NCBI GenBank assembly: GCA_015231435.1
Contig: JADGBN010000020.1
Location: forward strand, 1-34,864
Length of the DNA: 34,864 bases
From: Gammaproteobacteria bacterium
GTDB taxonomy: Bacteria; Pseudomonadota; Gammaproteobacteria; Thiohalomonadales; Thiohalomonadaceae
Direction: 5' to 3'
Positions 8,158-17,065 of the stretch are shown piece after piece; the first letter of the stretch is position 1; each line of letters opens with the position of its first letter. A model generated the notes under the pieces. It was not told the origin of the DNA. It was given only the letters and a program-made list of their open reading frames with translations, and made no database searches. The translations under genes and the position numbers were made by a program.

Positions 8158-9908
8158 GACACGACTCCCTCAGCTTGTAGTGACTCATCATAGTGGCGAT
8201 GTTTGCGTGCCACCTTCCAGTTAATCCACAGGCCGGTCATGAGCACTGAAAGAATAGGGCAGATTGAGGCCATTGCCAAAACGCCGAACCCCTCTACCGC
8301 CGCCACTGCGTGGCCAAACCCCAACCCCATGGAGAGCACCAAAGGGACGGTTATCGGCCCCGTGGTCACGCCGGCACTATCCCAAGCGATATTCACAAAC
8401 TCTTCACTGGAGAAGATGGTTAACAACAACGCCAGCAGGTAGAGCGGCAACAGCAGCAGTGCAAGGTCAAGCGTAAAAACGATTTTCGCAACCCCTAGGG
8501 CAATCCCTACAGCAACCCCTAAAGAGACGGCAATCATTAAAAGGGAGCGACGAAACGCCCCGTTGGTCAAATTTTCCACCGTCAGCCCCAGGGCATTTAA
8601 CGCAGGTTCTGCCAAAGTAGCGCCAAAACCTAATATCCAGGCAAAACCGATTGCCAACGTCAAGCCAAAAAAGGTACCGTAAAGCGGCGAGCCCATCACC
8701 GCATCGATATTGGTAAACGCAGCCGGTACCAGCCCCCCTGACTGCCCTCCCAGCTTCGCCAAACCATAGGTCAGACCTAAATTAAAAATGATCATCCCCA
8801 GCACCGCAAGCGTAATTCCGTAAGCGATATAACCGGGGTTATGCAGCCGCTCTTTTAACAGCACCCGCAGCACCAAATAGAGAAATATCACCAGCGGTAC
8901 GATTGCCTGCAGTCCGGCGATAATCTCTAATGCCGGGGATAGCTCATACCACATCGGCAGCGTGGTTAGCTGTGAAACTCCCGCCGCCTCGGCAATAATC
9001 GCTTCCGGTGTCGTCACCAGTGATAACCACACGGCGAGAAGCTCCACACCTAATATGGGAAATATCGATGCTAGGGTGACAATACCGAATCCCGACAGGG
9101 ATGATTGCCCCTGCCCTGCTGCAGCGGCAATGCCAATACCTAACGCGAGCACCAGCGGTACAGTGACCGGCCCAGTGGTCACCGCGCCGCAGTCCCAGGC
9201 CAACCCCAGCACACTATTGAGATGGGGATCGAGCCACAAATAGAGGGAGAGCAGCAGCGTGGGAATAATGGTGATAAAGATAAGTGGTTTGAGACTCCAG
9301 CCATAGATAAAACGCAGGGTGCCGATAATCGCAGCCGCACCGACGCCAATACCGACCACCAGTACCAGTGTCCCGGCCCAACCATTCAGCAAGGCATAAA
9401 GATAGGGCGCATTCTCTACCTCGACAATCTGCCCTGCGGTGCGCAGTGCGCCAATCGCCGGTTCTGCAAAAGTGACGCCAATGCCAAGCAGAAAAACGAT
9501 TAACAACACCAGGCGTAGCGATGCCTTTGCCGGCAGGGTATTTCCCAGCACCTCGCCAAAGGGCATCAGACCAACCTTAAGCCCCTCCATAAAGAACATT
9601 AAACCGACAATAACCGCCACGATTCCGGCGCTAATCACCCACGACTCGGCAAGCCCCTGACGCAAAATAAGTAGCTGAAAAAGCACCAGATAGAGCGCCA
9701 ACGGCACCACTGCTTTTAACTGTTCAACAAAGCGCACCGTCACATAGGGTCGTATCATGCGATAGGCATCCAGACGGCGCAGCTGAATTTTAGGCGCCAG
9801 ATAGGTTGCATCGCCACTTACCGATGGCATTAGGCGATTAGCGCTAATGCACTTCTGGTGCAGCGTCACTTCATGCACAAAATCACCGAAACGGATCTCA
9901 ACGGCCAT
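8154..9908 (-). CDS. DUF1538 membrane protein with an internal duplication
   Basis: The 584-residue polytopic membrane protein is built from two homologous halves. Each half holds an AEPAI/AEPAL motif (148-152, 433-437) and a second signature, AWDCGAVTTGPVTVPLVL (237-254) in the first half and AWDSAGVTTGPITVPLVL (508-525) in the second. Each signature is followed by a Gly-rich helix and a conserved FG-I/V-x-x-x-ASI-x-PIL stretch. A soluble N-terminal ~60 residues precede the first membrane span. The paired-repeat design and conserved polar motifs inside membrane segments suggest a transporter or channel with inverted or parallel repeats, but the substrate is unknown. It heads an operon with two PII-like genes. 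There is no clear ribosome-binding site at the ATG. It is a DUF1538 family member by motif; any function is inference. Confidence 0.85.
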   Translation of the reverse strand: MAVEIRFGDFVHEVTLHQKCISANRLMPSVSGDATYLAPKIQLRRLDAYRMIRPYVTVRFVEQLKAVVPLALYLVLFQLLILRQGLAESWVISAGIVAVIVGLMFFMEGLKVGLMPFGEVLGNTLPAKASLRLVLLIVFLLGIGVTFAEPAIGALRTAGQIVEVENAPYLYALLNGWAGTLVLVVGIGVGAAAIIGTLRFIYGWSLKPLIFITIIPTLLLSLYLWLDPHLNSVLGLAWDCGAVTTGPVTVPLVLALGIGIAAAAGQGQSSLSGFGIVTLASIFPILGVELLAVWLSLVTTPEAIIAEAAGVSQLTTLPMWYELSPALEIIAGLQAIVPLVIFLYLVLRVLLKERLHNPGYIAYGITLAVLGMIIFNLGLTYGLAKLGGQSGGLVPAAFTNIDAVMGSPLYGTFFGLTLAIGFAWILGFGATLAEPALNALGLTVENLTNGAFRRSLLMIAVSLGVAVGIALGVAKIVFTLDLALLLLPLYLLALLLTIFSSEEFVNIAWDSAGVTTGPITVPLVLSMGLGFGHAVAAVEGFGVLAMASICPILSVLMTGLWINWKVARKHRHYDESLQAEGVVS

Positions 9909-10156
9909 AGTTCAGGTCTCTATCCTTATAGTTAACCGCAGCGAAAGAGCGCCCTTTTGCAAGAGACGGTCTATTGTAATGTGATACCTCCCATTATCCT
10001 ACGGCTAAAAAATTAATTAACGACAAAATCAGCAAAATTATCGCTATACCATTACCATCGCCTGTCGCTTTATGCCAGAATTAGGAAGACGATAACTAAC
10101 CCCTATTCACCAGCACAGTTATTAACCTGAATTCTTCTCAATCGGAGCCTCCATCT
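9909..10156. other. Divergent intergenic region, DUF1538 operon / HD-GYP gene
   Basis: These 248 bases must carry the promoters for both divergent units. The middle is AT-rich (CTAAAAAATTAATTAACG). On the plus strand TTGCAA followed after 17 bases by TGTGAT is the best sigma-70-like pair, but it is weak. A GGAG lies 9 bases before the HD-GYP ATG. I see no operator palindrome or riboswitch. Confidence 0.35.
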
Positions 10157-11791
10157 ATGAGTGACCATCAACAACTGGAACAGCTTGAGCGTTTAACCGA
10201 AATTGGCATTGCGCTATCGGCAGAAAAAAATACGCCACGACTGTTGGAGATGATTCTTCTTGGTGCCAAGGCGATCTCCAATGCCGATGGCGGTACGCTC
10301 TACTCAGTGACTGAAGATAACCACATTAAAATGGAGATTGTCCGAACTGACTCGCTTAATTTCGCCATGGGTGGAACCACAGGAAAGAAGATCCCGTTTC
10401 CGGCAATCCCCATTTACGATGAAGATGGTCTTCCCAACAGCCATATGGTGGTCTGTAATGCGGTACTGAACGACTGCACCCTAAACATCCCCGACGCCTA
10501 CAATACAGAGGGCTTTGATTTCTCTGGCACCAAAAAATTTGATAACAACACCGGCTACCGATCCCAGTCGTTTCTTACGGTACCGATGAAAAATCATGAG
10601 GGTGATATTATCGGCGTGTTACAACTCCTCAATGCGACCGATGCAAGGACAGGAGAGGTTATCCCCTTCTCGCAGGAGTCACAGCGACTCACCGAATCGC
10701 TCGCCTCCCTCGCTGCCATTGCCCTCACCAACCGTCGCCTTATTGATGATTTGAAGCGACTGCTCGAATCCTTAATCCAGCTTATTGCCACCGCCATTGA
10801 CGAAAAATCACCCTATACCGCCGGTCACTGTGAACGCGTACCGATTCTGACGATGATGATCGCCGACGCGGCCAACGCCTGCAACGAGGGGCCGTTTGCC
10901 AAGTTTCACATGAGTGACGATGACTTTTATGAGCTGCGTATTGCCGCTTGGTTACACGACTGCGGCAAAATCACCACCCCCGAACATGTGGTTGATAAAG
11001 CGACCAAGTTACAAACTATTTTTGACCGTGTCGAGATGGTTGAAACCCGCTTTGATGTGCTTAAACACCAGGCGCGTATTGCGCTTCTTGAAGAGCGTCT
11101 GCGCATTATCGAGTCTGCTGCCAGTGATGCTGAAAAAGCAGCGGCCGTTGCCGTTAGCGAGGCAACCTATGAAAAAGCGATAGCAGACCTTGATGATGAT
11201 CTCGCCTTTATCATAAAAACAAACAGCGGCGGTGAATTTATGCATCAAGCCGATCAGGAGCGGATACGGATAATTGGTCAGCGACAGCTGCATCTTGCTA
11301 GCGGCAGCAGATCACTGTTAAATGATGATGAGATCTACAACCTCACCATTAGCAAAGGGACGCTCACCCCTGAAGAGCGGGAGATCATTAATAACCATAT
11401 TGTCGCGACGATTAAGATGCTAGAGTCACTCCCCTTCCCCAAACACCTTAGCCATGTCCCTGAATATGCCGGGGGGCACCATGAAAGAATGGATGGCAAG
11501 GGCTACCCCAAAGGGCTGACGGGGGAACAGATGTCACTGCAAGCCCGCTTTATGGCAGTCGCCGATGTTTTTGAGGCACTTACCGCCGTTGACCGCCCCT
11601 ATAAAGATGGTAAAACCCTCACGGAGTCACTAAAAATTCTCGGCTTTATGAAAAAAGAGAACCATATCGACCCCGATGTTTTCGATCTTTTCATTCGCCA
11701 GCGCATCTATCTAAAATACGCCGAAGCAAATATGTCTGCCAAGCAGATTGATAATGTTGACCACAGTAAAATCCCCGGCTACATTGAGTAG
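10157..11791 (+). CDS. GAF-HD-GYP cyclic-di-GMP phosphodiesterase with a coiled-coil insertion
   Basis: Predicted to hydrolyse cyclic di-GMP in the cytoplasm. Residues ~10-195 are a GAF sensor domain (DGGTLYSV, KKFDNNTGYRSQSFLTVPM, GVLQLLNA; the KKFDNN resembles the NKFDE motif of cyclic-nucleotide GAFs). The HD-GYP domain starts near 205 with SPYTAGHCERVP, then WLHDCGKITTPEHV (His267-Asp268), HHERMDGKGYP (His441 to Pro451) and ADVFEALTAVDRPYK. The metal and GYP residues are all present. Between HDCGK and HHE lie ~174 residues instead of about 60: residues ~285-400, Ala/Glu-rich and partly coiled-coil, are inserted before the conserved GTLTPEEREIINNH. No membrane segment is present. The methyltransferase gene begins 6 bases after the stop, so they are probably co-transcribed. 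Confidence 0.92.
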   Translation: MSDHQQLEQLERLTEIGIALSAEKNTPRLLEMILLGAKAISNADGGTLYSVTEDNHIKMEIVRTDSLNFAMGGTTGKKIPFPAIPIYDEDGLPNSHMVVCNAVLNDCTLNIPDAYNTEGFDFSGTKKFDNNTGYRSQSFLTVPMKNHEGDIIGVLQLLNATDARTGEVIPFSQESQRLTESLASLAAIALTNRRLIDDLKRLLESLIQLIATAIDEKSPYTAGHCERVPILTMMIADAANACNEGPFAKFHMSDDDFYELRIAAWLHDCGKITTPEHVVDKATKLQTIFDRVEMVETRFDVLKHQARIALLEERLRIIESAASDAEKAAAVAVSEATYEKAIADLDDDLAFIIKTNSGGEFMHQADQERIRIIGQRQLHLASGSRSLLNDDEIYNLTISKGTLTPEEREIINNHIVATIKMLESLPFPKHLSHVPEYAGGHHERMDGKGYPKGLTGEQMSLQARFMAVADVFEALTAVDRPYKDGKTLTESLKILGFMKKENHIDPDVFDLFIRQRIYLKYAEANMSAKQIDNVDHSKIPGYIE

Positions 11792-11797
11792 AACCTC

Positions 11798-12424
11798 ATG
11801 AAGCAACAAAACCGTAAAACGCATTGGGAAGAGGTCTATCGCAACAAGGCCACCCATAACGTCAGCTGGTTTCAGCCCCACGCCGAGCGATCGCTAAGGC
11901 TAATTAAAGAGAGCCAGATCGCCCTGAATGCGACCATTCTCGATGTCGGGGGGGGTGCCTCAACACTGGTTGACGATCTGCTTGGGGCAGGCTACAAACG
12001 CATCAATGTCCTCGATCTCTCCGCTGCCGCACTAGCCCATGCGCAACTGCGCTGCGGCGAACGCGCCAGCAACGTGAATTGGCTGGAGACCGATATTCTT
12101 GAGACTGAATTCGCACCGCAAAGCATTGATCTCTGGCATGACCGCGCCGTCTTTCACTTTCTCACCAGTGCCGAGGATCGCCGTCGCTATGTTGCACAGG
12201 TTCTGCATGCGGTAAAAAAAGATGGTCACGTCATCATCGCCACCTTCGCCGAAGATGGCCCGCTGCAATGCAGTGGTCTGGACGTTCGCCGCTACAGTTA
12301 TACCGCGCTGCATGCGGAGTTTGGCGCACCCTTTACGCTGAAAAAGCATGAACGCGAAACCCACCACACCCCTGCCGGTAAAGAGCAGTATTTCACCTAC
12401 TGTTACTGTCAAAAGTCGGCATGA
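11798..12424 (+). CDS. Class I SAM-dependent methyltransferase
   Basis: A 208-residue soluble enzyme. Motif I is ILDVGGGAS (residues 47-55), the acidic residue at the end of strand 2 is Asp73 (NVLDLS), and WLETDIL then IDLWHDRAVFHFL cover motifs II-III. The opening HWEEVYRNKATHNVSWFQPH is typical of a group of small methyltransferases usually annotated only as class I or type 11/12. The acceptor substrate cannot be read from the sequence; candidates in this group include small molecules and thiols. It follows the HD-GYP gene closely without a clear ribosome-binding site, consistent with translational coupling. Confidence 0.85.
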   Translation: MKQQNRKTHWEEVYRNKATHNVSWFQPHAERSLRLIKESQIALNATILDVGGGASTLVDDLLGAGYKRINVLDLSAAALAHAQLRCGERASNVNWLETDILETEFAPQSIDLWHDRAVFHFLTSAEDRRRYVAQVLHAVKKDGHVIIATFAEDGPLQCSGLDVRRYSYTALHAEFGAPFTLKKHERETHHTPAGKEQYFTYCYCQKSA

Positions 12425-12536
12425 GAAGCGCGTCTGAAGGTATGCGCCGTTTTTAGCCAATAACTGCTATGCTGTCGCTCCCTCGGGGCGTTGGCTCCGT
12501 TTCCCTCTCTTCACCAAATAAAGATAGGTCTCAGTC

Positions 12537-14009
12537 ATGCTGTCGCACCTGAAATTGATTACCACACTGTTGCCGCTCTGGCTCTTTACAACCGCCGCCC
12601 ATGCCGCTCTGCTTGACTATTTTAAGGATGAGCAGGGCGGTACGAAGTGGCAGTATGTGGCTAACTTCTCCAGCGGGGTACTCATTATCCTGCTCACGGT
12701 GGTCTTGGTTAACCTGCTCATTAGCCAGCGCCGCGCCTATCGTGCCAACCGTAAACTGGAGCGCATTCGTGAGGAGCTGGAGCTGCGGGTCACGCAGCGT
12801 ACCGCAACGCTAAACGAATATAACCATCTACTTAAGGATACCAATCGTCTGCTTGAGGGGGAGATTGCCGAGCACCGCGAAACCACCAGCCGTCTGCAAT
12901 CCTCAGAGGCCTATATTCACTGCATTCTCGAGTCGATGCCGATGATGCTAATTGGCCTTAATCAGCACAATACGATTACCCACTGGAATAAGCTCGCCGA
13001 ACAGTTCTCTGGGGTCGCCAGCACCACCGCCATGGGAAAAAATCTCTGGGAGGTCTACCCCGCAATTCCGCTGGAATCAAAAAAACTGACCGAGGTGGTG
13101 GACAAAGGCAAGCCGGTGACGATTAAACATTGTCAACGCGGCCAGTATTACTACGAAATTATTATCTATCCGCTGCGTGATACCCTTGAGGTCGGTGTGG
13201 TGCTGCTAATTGATGATGTCACGCAGCGTAAACTCTCAGAGAATCGCCTTATTCAGCGCGACAAGATGGCCTCCATGGGTGAACTTGCCTCCGCCATGGC
13301 GCACGATATTGAGCTGCCGCTAAAACATATTCTGAAAAATATTAACTCTGTTGCTGAATCCCTTGAACGCACGATGATGCAGCGATCCGGGGGGGAGAGT
13401 GAACTGCCGAATCTCACATTAAGTCAACAGCTGCTTGGCGAAGCGCAGCAGCAGGGCGAGCAGACCTTTGAGGTAATTAACAATCTGCTCGACTTTGCCC
13501 GCGAATTTGGTGACAACAAGCGCTTCACCCCGATTCCCGGCCTGCTCGAACGCACCCTGAAGCTGGCCAGAAATCTAATTGCCGCCCCCTCCGGTCTGCG
13601 CTTTCGCGATATCACCATCGAAAAACAGTATGAAGATGATCTGCCAAATGTCCCCTGCTATGTTTCGGAGCTGCAGCATGTCTTTCTCAGTCTCTTTCGC
13701 CATTCGCTAAGCGCCATGGGGCGGGTAGAGCGTGAGGGGTTTACCCCCCGTCTGCGTCTTGAACTGGCGTTCCACTACGATGTATTGTGGATTAAGGTAC
13801 AGCATAATGGCGTCGGCTTAAGTGGCGAGGAGCAGAACAATCTCTTTGAACCCTACTACGCCGACAGCATCGGGGCGACACCGCCAAGAGCAGGAGAACG
13901 CCTCTCGTTAAGCTATTTTATTATTACCGAACACCATAAAGGGCAGATTGCGGTCACCTCCGATATTAATATCGGCACCACCTTCCATCTGCAACTGCAA
14001 CTCTCCTGA
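12537..14009 (+). CDS. PAS histidine-kinase-like protein with degenerate ATP-binding domain
   Basis: The 490-residue protein has a signal-like N-terminus (1-23), one strong membrane helix (SGVLIILLTVVLVNLLI, ~46-62), a coiled coil (~70-120), a PAS domain (SEAYIHCILESMPMMLIGLN... to LLIDDVTQRK, ~122-232), and a kinase core. The H-box keeps its histidine (MASMGELASAMAHDIELPL, His256). The ATPase domain does not look active. In the N-box, where NxxxNA is expected, it reads HVFLSLFRHSLSAM, with His389-Ser390 replacing Asn-Ala. The G1 box reads QHNGVGL, so the Asp of DNGxG is His423. The G2 region reads GERLSLSYFI, not GxGLGL. The F-like LFEPYY and the final GTTFHLQL are kept. It is probably a pseudokinase or an acceptor for phosphate from another kinase. 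No response regulator is adjacent. Confidence 0.85.
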   Translation: MLSHLKLITTLLPLWLFTTAAHAALLDYFKDEQGGTKWQYVANFSSGVLIILLTVVLVNLLISQRRAYRANRKLERIREELELRVTQRTATLNEYNHLLKDTNRLLEGEIAEHRETTSRLQSSEAYIHCILESMPMMLIGLNQHNTITHWNKLAEQFSGVASTTAMGKNLWEVYPAIPLESKKLTEVVDKGKPVTIKHCQRGQYYYEIIIYPLRDTLEVGVVLLIDDVTQRKLSENRLIQRDKMASMGELASAMAHDIELPLKHILKNINSVAESLERTMMQRSGGESELPNLTLSQQLLGEAQQQGEQTFEVINNLLDFAREFGDNKRFTPIPGLLERTLKLARNLIAAPSGLRFRDITIEKQYEDDLPNVPCYVSELQHVFLSLFRHSLSAMGRVEREGFTPRLRLELAFHYDVLWIKVQHNGVGLSGEEQNNLFEPYYADSIGATPPRAGERLSLSYFIITEHHKGQIAVTSDINIGTTFHLQLQLS

Positions 14010-14050
14010 TCCCAGGTGGTTCACTTAAGATGACGGCTTTTGTGCAAACA

Positions 14051-14086
14051 GAAAAGAGAAAAATGGACAGTTCAGATGAACTGCCC
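14051..14086 (-). terminator. Rho-independent terminator downstream of tRNA-Arg
   Basis: On the minus strand GGGCAGTTCA pairs with TGAACTGTCC around a two-base loop and is followed by ATTTTTCTCTTTT. It lies 15 bases after the 3' end of the tRNA. Confidence 0.88.
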
Positions 14087-14101
14087 ACTCTCCTCGTTTA
14101 T

Positions 14102-14178
14102 TGGCGCGCCCGACAGGACTCGAACCTGTTACCCTCGGCTTAGAAGGCCGATGCTCTATCCAGATGAGCTACGGGCGC
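14102..14178 (-). tRNA. tRNA-Arg (anticodon TCT)
   Basis: On the minus strand the 5' arm GCGCCCG pairs with CGGGCGC, followed by discriminator G and an encoded CCA. The D-arm (AGCTCATCTGGATAGAGC), the anticodon stem-loop with CTTCTAA at its centre, and the T-arm GTTCGAGTCC are all intact. Length is 77 bases including CCA. It decodes AGA/AGG. A terminator follows, and the ferredoxin gene ends about 100 bases upstream on the same strand. Confidence 0.97.
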
Positions 14179-14278
14179 TCTGTTGATGATGACAACCAGA
14201 AGCCAACAATGAACCGCTGGCTTAACTCAGAGGCAATCGCTGTTATTGAAAAACGCATCGCCCCTTGAGGTTCAAAGA

Positions 14279-14545
<267 letters not shown>

Positions 14546-14615
14546 TCAAGTATTGGCAAAAGTGGTTATTAGTAGTGTAGTCGTTCACTATGGTATTCAT
14601 GCAACGGGCGGCATT

Positions 14616-15756
<1,141 letters not shown>

Positions 15757-15757
15757 G

Positions 15758-17065
15758 CTAGCCTCCAGAGCCAACCATCACCGTCACCATCTGTTGCGGA
15801 TGAATACGACGACGAAATGCCTCTCGGATGGCCTCAGCAGTGACCGCTTCGATATTTTGGGTAAAGGTATCAATATAATCCAGCGGTAGCTGATAAAACC
15901 CAATGGTTAGCAAAAAGCCCAGCAGATCACTATTGGAATCAATGCTTAGCGGGAAACCACCGGTAATATTATTTTTTGCGCGTTGCACCTCTTCGGCAGT
16001 TGGCCCCTCCTCAATAAAACGTTTAAGCGTCGCATTCAGCACGCTCAACGCCTCGTCACGTTTGGCATTTTTTGTCTGTAACCCTAACATAAAGGGGCCC
16101 TGCAGCTGCATCGGTGAAAAGTAGCTGTAAGCACTGTAGGAGAGGCCGCGCTTCTCACGAATCTCTTCAATAATGCGCGAAGTCAGACCGCTCCCGCCTA
16201 AAATATGGTTTCCTAAATAGAGCGCAAAACGATCCACATCACCATGCGCATAGCCGGGTTGCCCCATTAACAGGTGGGTTTGACTGGAGGGGTAGTCAAT
16301 CACCTTTTGTACAGATTCACTAACAGCAGCCACTGCCGGTAGCGTCGGCGCTGCCTCACCTTGCGGCAGTTTACCCATCACCGACTCCACCAACGCCTCC
16401 ACCTGGGGACGACTGAGAGCACCAACCACCGCCACAGTGGCGTTACGCTGCACATAATATTGCTGATAAAACTTCTGCAAATCCTTCGCTGTGAGATCAC
16501 TGACGATCTGCTTCTCCCCCGAGGTGGTATGGGCATAGGGGTGATCGCCATAGAGCGTACTAAAAAAGGCTTTACTGGCAATCGATGCTGGCGACTGCTC
16601 CTCTGCGGTTAATGAGACCATAATCTGCTGCCGCACCCGCTCCAGCGCATCCTCAGGAAAGTTGACCTCAGTTAACAGTGTAGCAAAGAGCGCTGATGCT
16701 GCCTTAAGAATCGGCTCATTGGTTAAACAACGCAGTGACAGCATCGCCATATCGCGGGACGCACTACCACTGTAGTTGGCACCAATGCGATCAAATCCGG
16801 CGGCAATCGCATCGGCATCCAGCCCCCCTGCCCCCTCATTCATCATACTGGCGACAAAATTGGCCAATCCCCACTGCTCAGCATCACGACTACTGCCCGC
16901 CGCGAAGGCGATTTGCAGATCAATCATCGGTAGTTCCGGGGCATGAATAAAGTAGACTGCGGCACCACCGGCGCTCTGCCAATGTTCAATCTTCGGCATC
17001 GCTTGGGCAGCCAGCGAGAAACTAAAGATTAAAAGAGTGATCAACAGACGTTGTAAAGTGCTCAC
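15758..17065 (-). CDS. M16 peptidase homologue, non-catalytic subunit
   Basis: The 435-residue exported protein has a signal peptide (LLITLLIFSFSLAAQA, cleavage near residue 22). The M16 fold is clear, but the zinc site is lost: where the partner has HLLEH this protein has NFVAS (residues 69-73). It keeps the R-x-x-x-Y element of the second domain (KRGLSYSAYSYF, Arg306 and Tyr310), which in two-subunit M16 enzymes helps bind substrate. This is the usual division of labour in M16B heterodimers, so it should pair with the product of the gene just upstream. The GTG start overlaps that gene's stop by four bases (GTGA), implying coupled translation. The compartment is probably the periplasm. Natural substrate unknown. 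Confidence 0.92.
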   Translation of the reverse strand: MSTLQRLLITLLIFSFSLAAQAMPKIEHWQSAGGAAVYFIHAPELPMIDLQIAFAAGSSRDAEQWGLANFVASMMNEGAGGLDADAIAAGFDRIGANYSGSASRDMAMLSLRCLTNEPILKAASALFATLLTEVNFPEDALERVRQQIMVSLTAEEQSPASIASKAFFSTLYGDHPYAHTTSGEKQIVSDLTAKDLQKFYQQYYVQRNATVAVVGALSRPQVEALVESVMGKLPQGEAAPTLPAVAAVSESVQKVIDYPSSQTHLLMGQPGYAHGDVDRFALYLGNHILGGSGLTSRIIEEIREKRGLSYSAYSYFSPMQLQGPFMLGLQTKNAKRDEALSVLNATLKRFIEEGPTAEEVQRAKNNITGGFPLSIDSNSDLLGFLLTIGFYQLPLDYIDTFTQNIEAVTAEAIREAFRRRIHPQQMVTVMVGSGG

